A stretch of DNA of 64,000 nt from the NCBI RefSeq assembly GCF_024198255.1, contig NZ_JAJVKW010000003.1, positions 620,001 through 684,000 of the forward strand, given 5' to 3'. Origin of the DNA: Myxococcus guangdongensis. Its GTDB lineage: Bacteria > Myxococcota > Myxococcia > Myxococcales > Myxococcaceae. Below the pieces are notes generated by a model. The model saw only the letters and a program-made list of their open reading frames with translations. It was not told the DNA's origin and did not search any database. Each line of letters begins with the position of its first letter. Position 1 is the first letter of the stretch. The translations under genes and the position numbers were made by a program. Positions 7,876-16,423 of the stretch are shown one piece after another.

Positions 7876-10167
7876 TTACGGGCTGGAGGTGAGCAGGTTC
7901 GTCATGGAGACGACGAAGGTGTAGTAGCCGCCGCCGTGCGTGGGCGGGGGCGGGTTCTGCCGCATCCACGCGGCGAGCTGCTCGGGTGTGCCGTTGGGGA
8001 GGGCGGCCTGGGCCTGCTCGAAGTAGTTGAGGAAGGTGCGGACGCCGGAGTCCGCGAGGGTCGTCTGTCCTTCGGGGGCGATGAGCCCCAGCATCTGGTC
8101 GACTTCCGAGGGCTCCAGCTCGAAGGCCTGGGCGACCTCCCGCAGGCCGGCGGTGTCGGAGAGCCCTCGCGTCACCAGGTCCTGCATGCGTGGGAAGTCG
8201 AGGCCGAGCGCCGCGAGGTCGCGGGCCTGGCTCGGGTAGGTGGACACGAACTCCACGCGGGCCGCGGCGTCGGGGATGCCGAACGCGGTGGCGCGCTCGG
8301 TGACGGCGCGGCGCACCTCCTCGTCGCGCAGGTAGCTCTCGCGCGCCTGGCCAATCTGGTTGAGGACGAAGAGGGTGGCGGCCACGGCGATGCCCGGGGC
8401 GCCGGAGAGGATGCCCGCGAAGGACAGGGCGCCGGTGACGACGCTCGCGGCCTGCACGGCCACCTGGATGTGGGTGCCCTGGTTCTGCTCCTGACGCGAG
8501 AGGAGCTCCACCACGTTGAGGCTCGCGGTCACCATCCCCAGGATGTTGTTGGCCTTGCCCACCAGCTTCGCGAGCGCGGGGGCACCCGCCGCCAGGTCCG
8601 CCGTGTGCTGGGCCACGCCGTCGAGGCCGGGGAGCTTGCTGGCCGCGGCGGAGGTGACGCGCTGGAGCACCGACGCCACGGTGCCCAGGCTCACGCTGAC
8701 GGCCGTGGCGCCCATGCCCACCTTGCTCAGGGGGCCGGTGATTCCCAGCAGGACGTTGGGCTCCGAGAACACCTCGGGCCGCACGAACATGGCGACCGAG
8801 AGGGCGGAGGTGACCAGCGACAGGGCGCCGGCGCTTCCCTGCGCGGCCGCGTGGGTGGACAGCGCGGTGAGGGCGGCCACGTCGCCGGTGACGGCGCGCG
8901 ACAGCGTGTCCAGCGTCGCCTGGGGGTTGGGGCCCAGGATGCTGGCCTGGACGCTGGCGGGCATCGCGTCGATGAGCGCGCGACTGGCGGCCACGGCCTG
9001 CTCGGGCGTCTGTCCCTTCGCGAGCGCGTCCGCCATGGTGGCGTTGAGCGCGGGGCCGTAGACCTGGGCCTCCAGATTGAAGCTCGCGCCGCTGGCGAGG
9101 GTGGTCATCAGCGGGGCGTTGCCGGCCAGGAAGTCCACCGCGGCGCCCGCCTGGGGCGAGTCGGCGACGAGGGCCAGGCCCTCGAACAGCGCACCGGCCG
9201 CGGCGGACGTGGTGTAGGGCGAGCCCGCCTGGTGCTCGGCGAGGTAGCTCGTGAGCGCGTCGCCGTTGGCCTCCAGGTGGGCGGCGAAGTCGGACACGGC
9301 CGCGTCGCGCGCCGCATAGACGCCGGCGTTCTGCTCGCGGTAGCCGGCGATGTACGCGTCGCGCTCCTCGGGGGTCAGCGTGGGTCCGAGCAGCGCCAGA
9401 TCATTGGCGAGCTGCACCTCCGTCGCGTCGACCGCCCGCTGCGCCGAGCTGGCGGAGGCGGACAGCGTCTGCATCTGCGCGTAGGCATCCGCGCCCGTCA
9501 GGCCCGGTGCAATCTGGGCGCGAGAGGTCGCCGTCGTGCCCTCGGGCCCGCCACCGCGCGAGACGAGGCCGCTGTTGCCCGTGTCGCCGAGCAGCGGCAG
9601 TCCGCCGTTGCCCTGTCCTCCGCGCGTCGGGCTCGCTCCGCCGAGCAGGGACATGCCGCCGTTCATCAACATGCCCACGGTCACGCGTCCGCTGCCGGGT
9701 CCGCCGCTCAGGGCGTTCGCGCCATGCCCCGTCGGGGAGCCGCCATGGCCGAGTCCACCGCCCGGGAGGCGCCCGCTGTTGGCTCGTCCTCCGCTCGGAA
9801 GACTTGCGCCGGTCCCCGAACCATTGAGCAGGGCCATGCCGCCGTTCATCAGCATCCCCGCGGTCACGGGGCCGTTGTTGGCCGATCCTCCCGGAACGGA
9901 GTTTCCTCCGGCGCCCTGGCCTCCGTGCTGTGTCTGCACGTGAGGGCCGGGCTTGCCGGCGCCCGCGGTGTCGCCGTTCTTGGCGGCCCACTTGCGGATG
10001 TCCGACTTGCGCGCGTCCTCGGCCTCGAAGTCGCTGCCCTGCTTTTGGTAGCGCGGCGTGGGCGGGGGAGGCGGCGGCGGCGCGGGAGGATTCGGCCGGG
10101 CCGCCTCGGCCTCGGGGGGCGGCGTGGGAACGAACGACGGGGATGGGCTGGAAGGAATCCGGGGCAT
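7876..10167 (-). CDS. Large protein of unknown function with Pro-rich leader and Gly-rich repeats
   Basis: A 763-residue protein that I do not recognise. The start chosen is the ATG at 10167 (MPRIPSSPS), preceded by GAGG; the frame continues upstream but without signals. There is no clear signal peptide. Residues 1-45 are Pro-rich. Residues about 75-230 are Gly/Asn-rich and contain two copies of a segment with MLMNGGM, 61 residues apart. The C-terminal two thirds are Ala-rich and helical, with hydrophobic stretches such as AALSVAMFVRP and GIAVAATLFVLNQIG, and a regulated tail ending in a Pro/Gly/Tyr motif. Divergent from the dioxygenase-like gene. Such architecture could fit a secreted effector or structural surface protein, but no function is assigned. 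Confidence 0.75.
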   Translation of the reverse strand: MPRIPSSPSPSFVPTPPPEAEAARPNPPAPPPPPPPTPRYQKQGSDFEAEDARKSDIRKWAAKNGDTAGAGKPGPHVQTQHGGQGAGGNSVPGGSANNGPVTAGMLMNGGMALLNGSGTGASLPSGGRANSGRLPGGGLGHGGSPTGHGANALSGGPGSGRVTVGMLMNGGMSLLGGASPTRGGQGNGGLPLLGDTGNSGLVSRGGGPEGTTATSRAQIAPGLTGADAYAQMQTLSASASSAQRAVDATEVQLANDLALLGPTLTPEERDAYIAGYREQNAGVYAARDAAVSDFAAHLEANGDALTSYLAEHQAGSPYTTSAAAGALFEGLALVADSPQAGAAVDFLAGNAPLMTTLASGASFNLEAQVYGPALNATMADALAKGQTPEQAVAASRALIDAMPASVQASILGPNPQATLDTLSRAVTGDVAALTALSTHAAAQGSAGALSLVTSALSVAMFVRPEVFSEPNVLLGITGPLSKVGMGATAVSVSLGTVASVLQRVTSAAASKLPGLDGVAQHTADLAAGAPALAKLVGKANNILGMVTASLNVVELLSRQEQNQGTHIQVAVQAASVVTGALSFAGILSGAPGIAVAATLFVLNQIGQARESYLRDEEVRRAVTERATAFGIPDAAARVEFVSTYPSQARDLAALGLDFPRMQDLVTRGLSDTAGLREVAQAFELEPSEVDQMLGLIAPEGQTTLADSGVRTFLNYFEQAQAALPNGTPEQLAAWMRQNPPPPTHGGGYYTFVVSMTNLLTSSP
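9643..9867 (-). repeat. Two 42-base in-frame repeats, 183 bases apart
   Basis: Bases 9643-9684 and 9826-9867 match at almost all of 42 positions and encode VTxGMLMNGGMxLL twice, with a 61-codon period inside a Gly-rich region. This looks like a recent internal duplication in the large unknown protein. Confidence 0.8.
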
Positions 10168-10181
10168 GTCGCGCGACCTCG

Positions 10182-10199
10182 CGTTGAAAACTTTCAACG
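10182..10199. promoter_or_regulatory. Perfect inverted repeat CGTTGAAA-AC-TTTCAACG
   Basis: Eight-base arms separated by two bases lie 15 bases upstream of the ATG of the large unknown gene, in the intergenic space shared with the divergent dioxygenase-like gene. The size and symmetry fit a dimeric repressor operator; the cognate regulator is unknown. Confidence 0.5.
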
Positions 10200-10324
10200 G
10201 AAGTGTCGCGGCCAGCACGGCGTCGGATGAATTAAACCGAGTTAAATCCGCGCCGCGGCGAGTGTCTTCCGCACGGGGCCCGGCGGTTGGGAATCGAGGC
10301 CCCGCTCCTTCGTTGTGGAGGTCC

Positions 10325-10969
10325 ATGCGAGCCATGAAGCGACGCGACGTCCTGGTGGGGATGGGCGCCTGCGCTGCCGGCACGGTGGTGGGAGCCTGCG
10401 CGGAGGCGGGTGGGGCGGTGCCCCGCGCGCGGGCGAACCTCTACACCTGCGAGGGCTGTGAAGCCGTGGCCGAGCGCGCACCGGACTCGATGACGTCCCG
10501 CGTCCAACTCGCCTCCGCGGCGGAGCCGGGCGAGCGGATGGTGCTGACCGGGCGGGTCCTGAGCGCTCGGGCGCGTGCCCCCGTGGCGGGGGTCGTCATC
10601 TATGCCCACCACACCAACGCGGAGGGGCTCTACGCGAACGGCGGCAAGGAGACGACGTGGAGCCGTCGTCACGGCAGGCTGCGAGGGTGGGCCCGGACGG
10701 GGCAGGATGGCGTCTACACGTTCGACACCATCAAGCCCGCGCCCTATCCGGACGGCTCGATGCCCGCCCACGTGCACCTGTTCCTCGGTGAGCCCGGCCG
10801 CGCTCCGTACTACGTCGATGACGCCGTGTTCGACGGCGAGTACGGCGTGACGGCGGAGTACCGCGCGAAGCAGGAGCTGCGCGGCGGCAGCGGAATCCTC
10901 AAGCTGTCACGCTCGTCAGCAGGCGTGTGGTTGGCGACGCGCGACATCGTGCTGGAGCAGCACCCGTAA
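10325..10969 (+). CDS. Tat-exported intradiol ring-cleavage dioxygenase-like lipoprotein
   Basis: A 214-residue protein with a twin-arginine signal (KRRDVLVGMG) and a lipobox-like VVGAC, so it is probably folded before export and lipid-anchored. The body matches the protocatechuate/catechol intradiol dioxygenase fold, and all four expected Fe(III) ligands can be placed: Tyr103 (GLY), Tyr141 (PYP), His149 and His151 (PAHVHL). Cytoplasmic members open catechol rings; exported ones are less well understood and may act on plant or microbial phenolics outside the cell. A GGAGG at 10317-10321 serves either the ATG at 10325 or the one at 10334; both keep the Tat motif. It converges on the TonB receptor gene with only eight bases between stops. 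Confidence 0.82.
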   Translation: MRAMKRRDVLVGMGACAAGTVVGACAEAGGAVPRARANLYTCEGCEAVAERAPDSMTSRVQLASAAEPGERMVLTGRVLSARARAPVAGVVIYAHHTNAEGLYANGGKETTWSRRHGRLRGWARTGQDGVYTFDTIKPAPYPDGSMPAHVHLFLGEPGRAPYYVDDAVFDGEYGVTAEYRAKQELRGGSGILKLSRSSAGVWLATRDIVLEQHP

Positions 10970-10977
10970 CCTGCGCG

Positions 10978-13026
10978 TCACGGCTCGCTCAGCGCCGGGT
11001 CGAACAGGTAGCTCAAGCGGACGAGGAACTCGCGAGAGAACACGGGCAGCGGGGCGTGGCCGCCGTTGTACGGCTGGGCGATGCGGAAGTTCGTCCCGAG
11101 GATGTTGTAGACGCCCGCGCCCACCTCCAGCCCCGGCGTGAGGACATCCCGCGCGCGCACGTAGAGGTTGAGCAGCAACTGCGTCGGCAGCTCCTCCACG
11201 GCCGAGCGCCCCTGGTCATCCGGCACGTCCACCGCGTAGCGCCGCCCCACCAGCACCGCCGTAGGGTTCACCGACAGCCACGGCTTGACCTTCAGGCTGC
11301 CGGACAGCGAGGCCTTGTGCGTGGGCATCCCGGTGAACGCGTTGGAGTGTCCGGGCACCTGGTAGTCCGCCACGTCGTTGCGGCCCGACGGCGCGTAGAA
11401 GGAGTAGCTCAGCGCCACCCGTCCCCAGCTCCCCTTCACGTGGTAGTCCAGCTCCACGCCCCGGCTGCCGAGTCGTCCCAGGTTGCGGTACGCCTCCTCG
11501 TTCGCCACCGCGTCGTACGAGTAGATGATGGGGTCGGAGACGCCCACGTCGAAGGCGTTGGCGCTCAGCGCGTGGCCCTCGCCCAGTCGCAGCGTGCCCT
11601 CCAGCTCGTACACCGTGGTGCGCTCGGGCTTCACGTCCGCGCCCAGGCTGATGTTCTCGATGCCCGGCGCGCGGAAGGCGCGGCTGAACAGCGCCTTGCC
11701 GCTGAACGGGCCGAAGGCGCGCAGGAGCACCAGGCGCGGGACGAAGGAGCTGCCGAAGTCGCTGTGGTTCTCGTAGCGCGCGCCCGCGACCACCGTGGCG
11801 ATGGGGTTCTCCGAGAACGCCTCCACGAAGCCCGCGACGTTCAGGTACGAGACGCTCGTCGCGCCGTCCGCGCCGAAGGCCGTCTGCAGGCCCACGTCCG
11901 CGGGCCCCTCGAGCCGGCCCTGGTCCGACGCCACGTCCACGCCGCCGGTGAGCTGCAGGTAGTCCAGCGCCGCCCAGCGCGCCATCGTCCGGCCGCGCAG
12001 CCGCATCACCCGCTTCTCGTAATAGAACTCCGAGCCCTGGTCCGTGTCGCGGAACGGCTCGGCGAGCGTCAGGTTGAAGCGGGGGATGATCTCCACCCGC
12101 TCGCTCGGGCGGAAGCGGTTGCTCAGCTCCGCGTGGAAGGACTCGAAGTCGGTGGGCGCGGGCGCGTCCAGCACCTCGTCGAAGGCGACGATGGCCGACG
12201 TGGAGAAGCGCTGGTACAGCACGCTCAGCTGGAGGTCCCGGTAGCCCACGCCCGCTTGCACCGTGGTCGGGTCCAGCTTCGTGTTGCCGCCCATCTGCGC
12301 GGTGTTGCCGAAGAAGTCCTCGAAGCGCCCGTCGCTCCGCTGGCCCTGGCCCAGGGACGCGGAGGCGAAGACGCTCAGGCCCGGCGCGGACTCGAACACC
12401 TTGCGGCCCGACAGCGTGAGGCTGCGCCGCCCGTTGACCGACTCCAGCTGGCCATAGGTGCCCGACACCATCAGGTCCGAGCTGCCCTGCACGCCCCGGG
12501 TGATGACGTTGATGACGGCCAGCTCCGCGTTGCCGCCGTAGATGACCGAGCCGGGCCCGCGCACCACCTCGATGCGCTCGATGAGCTCCACGGGCAGCTC
12601 GTTGCCCAGCTGCATCGTCGAGTAGAGCTGCTCGTTGAGCTCCTTGCCGTCGACGACGAGCAGCACCTTGCCCTCGTAACCCCACAGGCCGCGGAATCCC
12701 GGCCCCACCGTGCCCTGCGTGTCCACGCCGAAGAAGAAGCCCGGCACCTGGAGCAGCACGTCCATCAGGTCGCGCGCGCCCGAGTCACGAATCTCCTCCG
12801 CCGTCAGCGACGTCACCACCGCGGGCGAGTCGCGCAGCCGGGTGATGGCGAACGAGGCCACCTGGCTGTGCACGTCCGACTCCCCATCCAGCGGCAGCTC
12901 CTCCTGCGCGCGGGCCTCGGGCGTGGGCTCGGGCGTGGGCGCGGGCTCCTCCCACTGCGCGAGGGCGGGAGACGCGCACAACAGCAGCGAGAGCAGACTG
13001 GGGCGGAGCCGATGACGGCGGACCAT
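10978..13026 (-). CDS. TonB-dependent outer-membrane receptor
   Basis: A 682-residue receptor with a signal peptide ending near ALAQ, a Pro/Glu-rich stretch, a plug domain (about 55-175, including SGARDLMDVLLQVPGFFF, a VVDGKELN segment and RIEVVRGPGSVIYGGNA) and a C-terminal beta-barrel ending in an aromatic-poor strand (LVRLSYLFD). It would take up a siderophore, vitamin or glycan with energy from TonB. The start at 13026 is supported by GGAGG six bases before; the open frame extends upstream to 13137 but overlaps the space next to the PEGA gene. No TonB/ExbBD genes lie nearby, and no substrate can be named. Confidence 0.92.
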   Translation of the reverse strand: MVRRHRLRPSLLSLLLCASPALAQWEEPAPTPEPTPEARAQEELPLDGESDVHSQVASFAITRLRDSPAVVTSLTAEEIRDSGARDLMDVLLQVPGFFFGVDTQGTVGPGFRGLWGYEGKVLLVVDGKELNEQLYSTMQLGNELPVELIERIEVVRGPGSVIYGGNAELAVINVITRGVQGSSDLMVSGTYGQLESVNGRRSLTLSGRKVFESAPGLSVFASASLGQGQRSDGRFEDFFGNTAQMGGNTKLDPTTVQAGVGYRDLQLSVLYQRFSTSAIVAFDEVLDAPAPTDFESFHAELSNRFRPSERVEIIPRFNLTLAEPFRDTDQGSEFYYEKRVMRLRGRTMARWAALDYLQLTGGVDVASDQGRLEGPADVGLQTAFGADGATSVSYLNVAGFVEAFSENPIATVVAGARYENHSDFGSSFVPRLVLLRAFGPFSGKALFSRAFRAPGIENISLGADVKPERTTVYELEGTLRLGEGHALSANAFDVGVSDPIIYSYDAVANEEAYRNLGRLGSRGVELDYHVKGSWGRVALSYSFYAPSGRNDVADYQVPGHSNAFTGMPTHKASLSGSLKVKPWLSVNPTAVLVGRRYAVDVPDDQGRSAVEELPTQLLLNLYVRARDVLTPGLEVGAGVYNILGTNFRIAQPYNGGHAPLPVFSREFLVRLSYLFDPALSEP

Positions 13027-13114
13027 GGGAACCTCCAGGCAATGACGGGGCGTGGGCGTCCCAAGGCCCTCGTCAGACATTCGGAATGGGAAGCGGTGCG
13101 GGGAACGAGCGGCT

Positions 13115-14143
13115 TCAGCGCACCCGGACGGCGACACGACGGCCTGCTTCGACCTCGACGCTCATGCGACGCTTCACCTCGCCGTTGACGCGGACCTCCA
13201 CGCGGGCCGGGCCGGCGGGGAGGTTCTGGGCGACGAGAGGTGGAAAGCCATAGGGGCGGTTGTTGACCCAGACCTCGCCGTAGAGCGACGGGGAGGTGAT
13301 GTCGAGCTCACCCCGTCCCGTCGCCTCGGCCTTCACCGCCACGGGCGCGGCGGCGGCGGTCGTGGGCGGCGCCTCGGGAGGCGGCGGCGGCGCGGCGGGC
13401 GTCGTGCTGGCCACCGGGCGCGTCGGGGCGGGCGGCGCGAGCTGCTCGCTCACGTCCCGGTTGAGGGAGTGCACGCCGTCCTCCTCCAACACCACCGTCT
13501 CCTCCATCAACCGACGCTCTCCTTGTGCGAGCGCCACCCGGTAGGTGCCCGGCCGCAGCGGCAGCCGCGCGGGCGTCATGTCCACCGCCTTGCCATCCAC
13601 CTGCACCACCAACCCCGGGGGCGTGGAGGTCACCAGCAAGAGTCCGTTGCGCGGCTCCTCGAGCACCTCGGGCGGCTCCTCCTTGGCGTGCGGGGTCGCG
13701 CGAGAGGGGTTGGTGCGCGTGGGCTTCGCGCGCGGCGGTGTCCGCGTGACGGTGGGCTCTCGCGCGGGCTTGGTGGGCTCGACGCGGCCCCGGTCGCGCT
13801 CACGCGACTGGAGGTCCGTGGCGATGCGCAAGAGTTCGACCAGGTCGCCGCCGGGGGTCCTGCGCAGGCTCAAGGCCTCGGTGAACTCGCGCACGGCGAT
13901 GTCGTAGTCGCGGTCCTCCAGCGCGGCGAGCCCCGCGGCGCGGCGAGCGCGGGACAGCCCCTCGTTCGCGTCCTCCGACGGCGGCGCGGGGGCGGCGACG
14001 GGCGGCGTGGGGGTGGTGGTTCCCGAGACGGGTGGGGGAGGAGGCACGTCCGACGCGCGGCGCTTGCGCACCACCACGTACGCCATGGCGTTGATGGCGA
14101 GCGTTCCGACGACGATGACGGCAATCCAGGTCTTCTGTTTCAT
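13115..14143 (-). CDS. Membrane-anchored PEGA-domain protein
   Basis: A 342-residue protein with a single N-terminal membrane helix (residues 5-25), then a Pro/Thr-rich and basic region and a small helical segment (about 65-110) that looks like one TPR-type repeat. A PEGA domain follows at about 180-245 (VTSTPPGLVVQVDGKAV), and a second PEGA-like domain forms the C-terminus (DITSPSLYGEVWVNNRPYG). PEGA domains are beta-rich surface or periplasmic modules often fused to or encoded beside Ser/Thr kinases in myxobacteria. The gene lies 57 bases downstream of a Ser/Thr kinase on the same strand, so it may be a partner or substrate (inference). Confidence 0.83.
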   Translation of the reverse strand: MKQKTWIAVIVVGTLAINAMAYVVVRKRRASDVPPPPPVSGTTTPTPPVAAPAPPSEDANEGLSRARRAAGLAALEDRDYDIAVREFTEALSLRRTPGGDLVELLRIATDLQSRERDRGRVEPTKPAREPTVTRTPPRAKPTRTNPSRATPHAKEEPPEVLEEPRNGLLLVTSTPPGLVVQVDGKAVDMTPARLPLRPGTYRVALAQGERRLMEETVVLEEDGVHSLNRDVSEQLAPPAPTRPVASTTPAAPPPPPEAPPTTAAAAPVAVKAEATGRGELDITSPSLYGEVWVNNRPYGFPPLVAQNLPAGPARVEVRVNGEVKRRMSVEVEAGRRVAVRVR

Positions 14144-14200
14144 CCGCTTCTCGGTCTCACCGCGCGCGCCGCGTCCACCCCGGCGCGAAGGCCGTCACCC

Positions 14201-15415
14201 TCAGGCGACGAAGTACCAGAACAGGGCACTGGCACAGACGGCGGCGCCGACAGTCAAGACGACGGGCCAGGGAAAGGGCGGCTCGCTCACGGGCAAAGGC
14301 CCGGGAGGCGGACTGTGCACCGTGGCCGACGTGCGCTCCTCCACCGGAGGTCCCGGACGCACGCCCGGCAAGTCGTCCAGGGGGGACATGTGGCCGGAGG
14401 ACATTCCGCTGCCGGAGGCCCCGCTGAAGGCGGCCAGCGCCGCGCCCGTGTTCCCGGGCCGGTCCGCGGGGAACAGCGACGTCACCAGCGCCGCCAGCTC
14501 ACGCCCGCCCGACGTCCAGTTCTGCGACGCGCGGAAGCGCTCCAGGTCCATCGCCAGCTCGCGAGCGCTCTGGTAGCGCGCGTCCGGCTCCTTCTCCAAC
14601 AGCCGCAGGATGATGCGCTCCAGCTCCGGCGCGAAACCCGGTGACACCTGTGATGGACGCGTCACCTGCACCTGGGTGGCGGCGACGATGGTCTGCTCCA
14701 CCGTCTCGCGCTTGAACAGGCGTTTGCCGGTGGAGGCCTCGTAGAGGACGATGCCCAGCGAGAACAAATCCGAGCGGTGGTCCAGCTCCCGGTTCGTTAT
14801 CTGCTCCGGGGACATGTACGCGTACTTGCCCTTCACCACCCCCACGCTGGTGCGCTCCACGTTGACCGCGCTCTTCACGATGCCGAAGTCCGCCAGCTTG
14901 ACGATGCCGTCACGCGACACGAGCACGTTGCCCGGCGTCACGTCCCGGTGCACCAGCTTCAGCGGCGTGCCGTCCGGCAGCGTCTTCGAGTGCGCGTACG
15001 CCAGCGCGTCCGCCACCGCGATGCCCACGTCCACCGCCACCCGCTGCCCCAGGGGGAAGGCCGACTTCCACGAGTGCCGCAGCACCCGGTCCAACGACTG
15101 ACCTTGGATCCACTCCATGGCCAGGTAGTACTGGCCATCAATCTTCCCGAAGTCGAAGACCTGGACGATGTTCGGATGCGTCAGCAGCGCGGCCACCTTC
15201 GCCTCGTCCGCGAACATCCGGCTGAACGCCTCCAGATTGGCGTACTCCGGCAGCACCCGCTTGATGACACACGGCTTGGAGAAGCCGTCCGGACCGTCGA
15301 TGGAGGCCAGGAAGATGTGCGCCATCCCCCCCGCGGCGAGCCGCTGGAGGATTCTGTACTTCCCGAAGAAGACCTCTTCCACGGGGGCCGGCACTGGCAC
15401 GTCGAGCCTGTCCAA
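14201..15415 (-). CDS. Membrane Ser/Thr protein kinase
   Basis: A 404-residue eukaryotic-type (Hanks) kinase. The glycine loop AAGGMAHIFLA, Lys52, the catalytic loop HRDVTPGN (Asp158, Asn163), ADFG (176-178) and the SPEQ segment are all present, so it should be active. The Thr in the loop, where many kinases have Lys, is common in myxobacterial members. After the kinase domain (18-285) comes a Ser/Gly/Pro-rich juxtamembrane region and one C-terminal membrane helix with almost nothing beyond it, so there is no external sensor. The start is a TTG at 15415 with GAGG six bases before; no ATG or GTG fits the N-terminus better. The PEGA-protein gene follows and may be co-transcribed. Confidence 0.92.
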   Translation of the reverse strand: MDRLDVPVPAPVEEVFFGKYRILQRLAAGGMAHIFLASIDGPDGFSKPCVIKRVLPEYANLEAFSRMFADEAKVAALLTHPNIVQVFDFGKIDGQYYLAMEWIQGQSLDRVLRHSWKSAFPLGQRVAVDVGIAVADALAYAHSKTLPDGTPLKLVHRDVTPGNVLVSRDGIVKLADFGIVKSAVNVERTSVGVVKGKYAYMSPEQITNRELDHRSDLFSLGIVLYEASTGKRLFKRETVEQTIVAATQVQVTRPSQVSPGFAPELERIILRLLEKEPDARYQSARELAMDLERFRASQNWTSGGRELAALVTSLFPADRPGNTGAALAAFSGASGSGMSSGHMSPLDDLPGVRPGPPVEERTSATVHSPPPGPLPVSEPPFPWPVVLTVGAAVCASALFWYFVA

Positions 15416-15534
15416 CTGTCGCCTCAGGAAAAAGCTGTAAGGCGAGAAAGATACATTCCGTCTGACTACCCCTCAAGTTCATGACTTTCTGGGTATCAGG
15501 TAACAGTCGTATCAAGCGCCTCGGACCCGGTGGG

Positions 15535-16332
15535 TCATTCGCCGCGAGGTTTGCGGCGGCTCTTGCGACGGGGTTTGCGTCGGGCGGGGGGCGGCTTGGT
15601 CACCTCGGCGAAGCGCGCGCCGCTGACGCCCGCGTGCTCGAGGGCCTGTTTGATGCCCTCGGAGACGATGAGGCTGACGGGCCAGCCCCAGGTGCGCAGG
15701 ACGCGGGCGCCGCCGGTCTTCTCCGGGTCGATGCGCAGGCCCCGCACGGTGCGGTAGTGGCCCACGCGCTCGGGAGGGGCGTCCTGGGCGGTGTAGTGGG
15801 CGACCTCCGCGCAGCCGCGCTCGTCGATACAGCGCATCAGCCGGGTCGCGACGAGGATGAAGTACGGCTCGCGCTCGCCCTCCACCTCCACGGGGAGCAG
15901 CTGCACGTCGTCCGGGGCCAGCTCCCGGAAGACGGAGGCCACGGTGGCGTGGACCACGGGGGTGAGCCCCGCACCGGCCAGGGAGAAGTCCAGGGGCCGG
16001 CCCGGGGGCTGGACGGTGAGCTTCAGCCGTCCCCGCTGGCGCACCGGCGCGCCCGCGGTGAAGAACCAGACGGAGTCCATCTTCCGCCCGTCCACGGACA
16101 CCGGGTCGCTCAGCTCGCGACGGGCCGGGTTGCGGAAGTCGTCGTGCAGGTCGAAGTAGCGGGCGGCGTGGGCCGCCCTCGGGGGAGCTCGCCGCGCGGC
16201 GGACGCACGGCGGGGCCTGTCCGGGGTCTCCTCGGAAGGTGCCGCGCCGACGCGTGGAGTCCCTTCGGGGGAGGCCGGACCCGGAATGCGCCGCGCGAGC
16301 AGTCGGAGCGCCTGGGTGAGCCGCCTGAACAT
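15535..16332 (-). CDS. Imm11-family immunity protein (MXAN_0049 type)
   Basis: A 265-residue protein whose central part (about 55-245) matches the Imm11/DUF1629 family common in myxobacteria: the RYFDLHDDF opening, LDFSLAG, the LAPDDVQLLPVEV segment, LVATRLMRCIDE, and the near-C-terminal LRIDPEKTGGARVLRTWGW. Family members are predicted immunity proteins that neutralise toxins of contact-dependent polymorphic toxin systems. Two things are unusual: a 50-residue Arg/Pro-rich N-terminal extension, and a C-terminal tail with repeated RRKPRRKSRRK that should bind nucleic acid or another acidic partner. No ribosome-binding site is evident before the ATG. No toxin gene lies beside it, so it is an orphan, an acquired spare or has another role. 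Confidence 0.82.
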   Translation of the reverse strand: MFRRLTQALRLLARRIPGPASPEGTPRVGAAPSEETPDRPRRASAARRAPPRAAHAARYFDLHDDFRNPARRELSDPVSVDGRKMDSVWFFTAGAPVRQRGRLKLTVQPPGRPLDFSLAGAGLTPVVHATVASVFRELAPDDVQLLPVEVEGEREPYFILVATRLMRCIDERGCAEVAHYTAQDAPPERVGHYRTVRGLRIDPEKTGGARVLRTWGWPVSLIVSEGIKQALEHAGVSGARFAEVTKPPPARRKPRRKSRRKPRGE

Positions 16333-16423
16333 CCGCCGATGTTACTTCGCACCTCCCGGGTGAGGGCGAGCGGAACGTGAGGGCCCCTGCTCGCGCGCCT
16401 CCCCGGCCACCAGCCTGGGGCGC

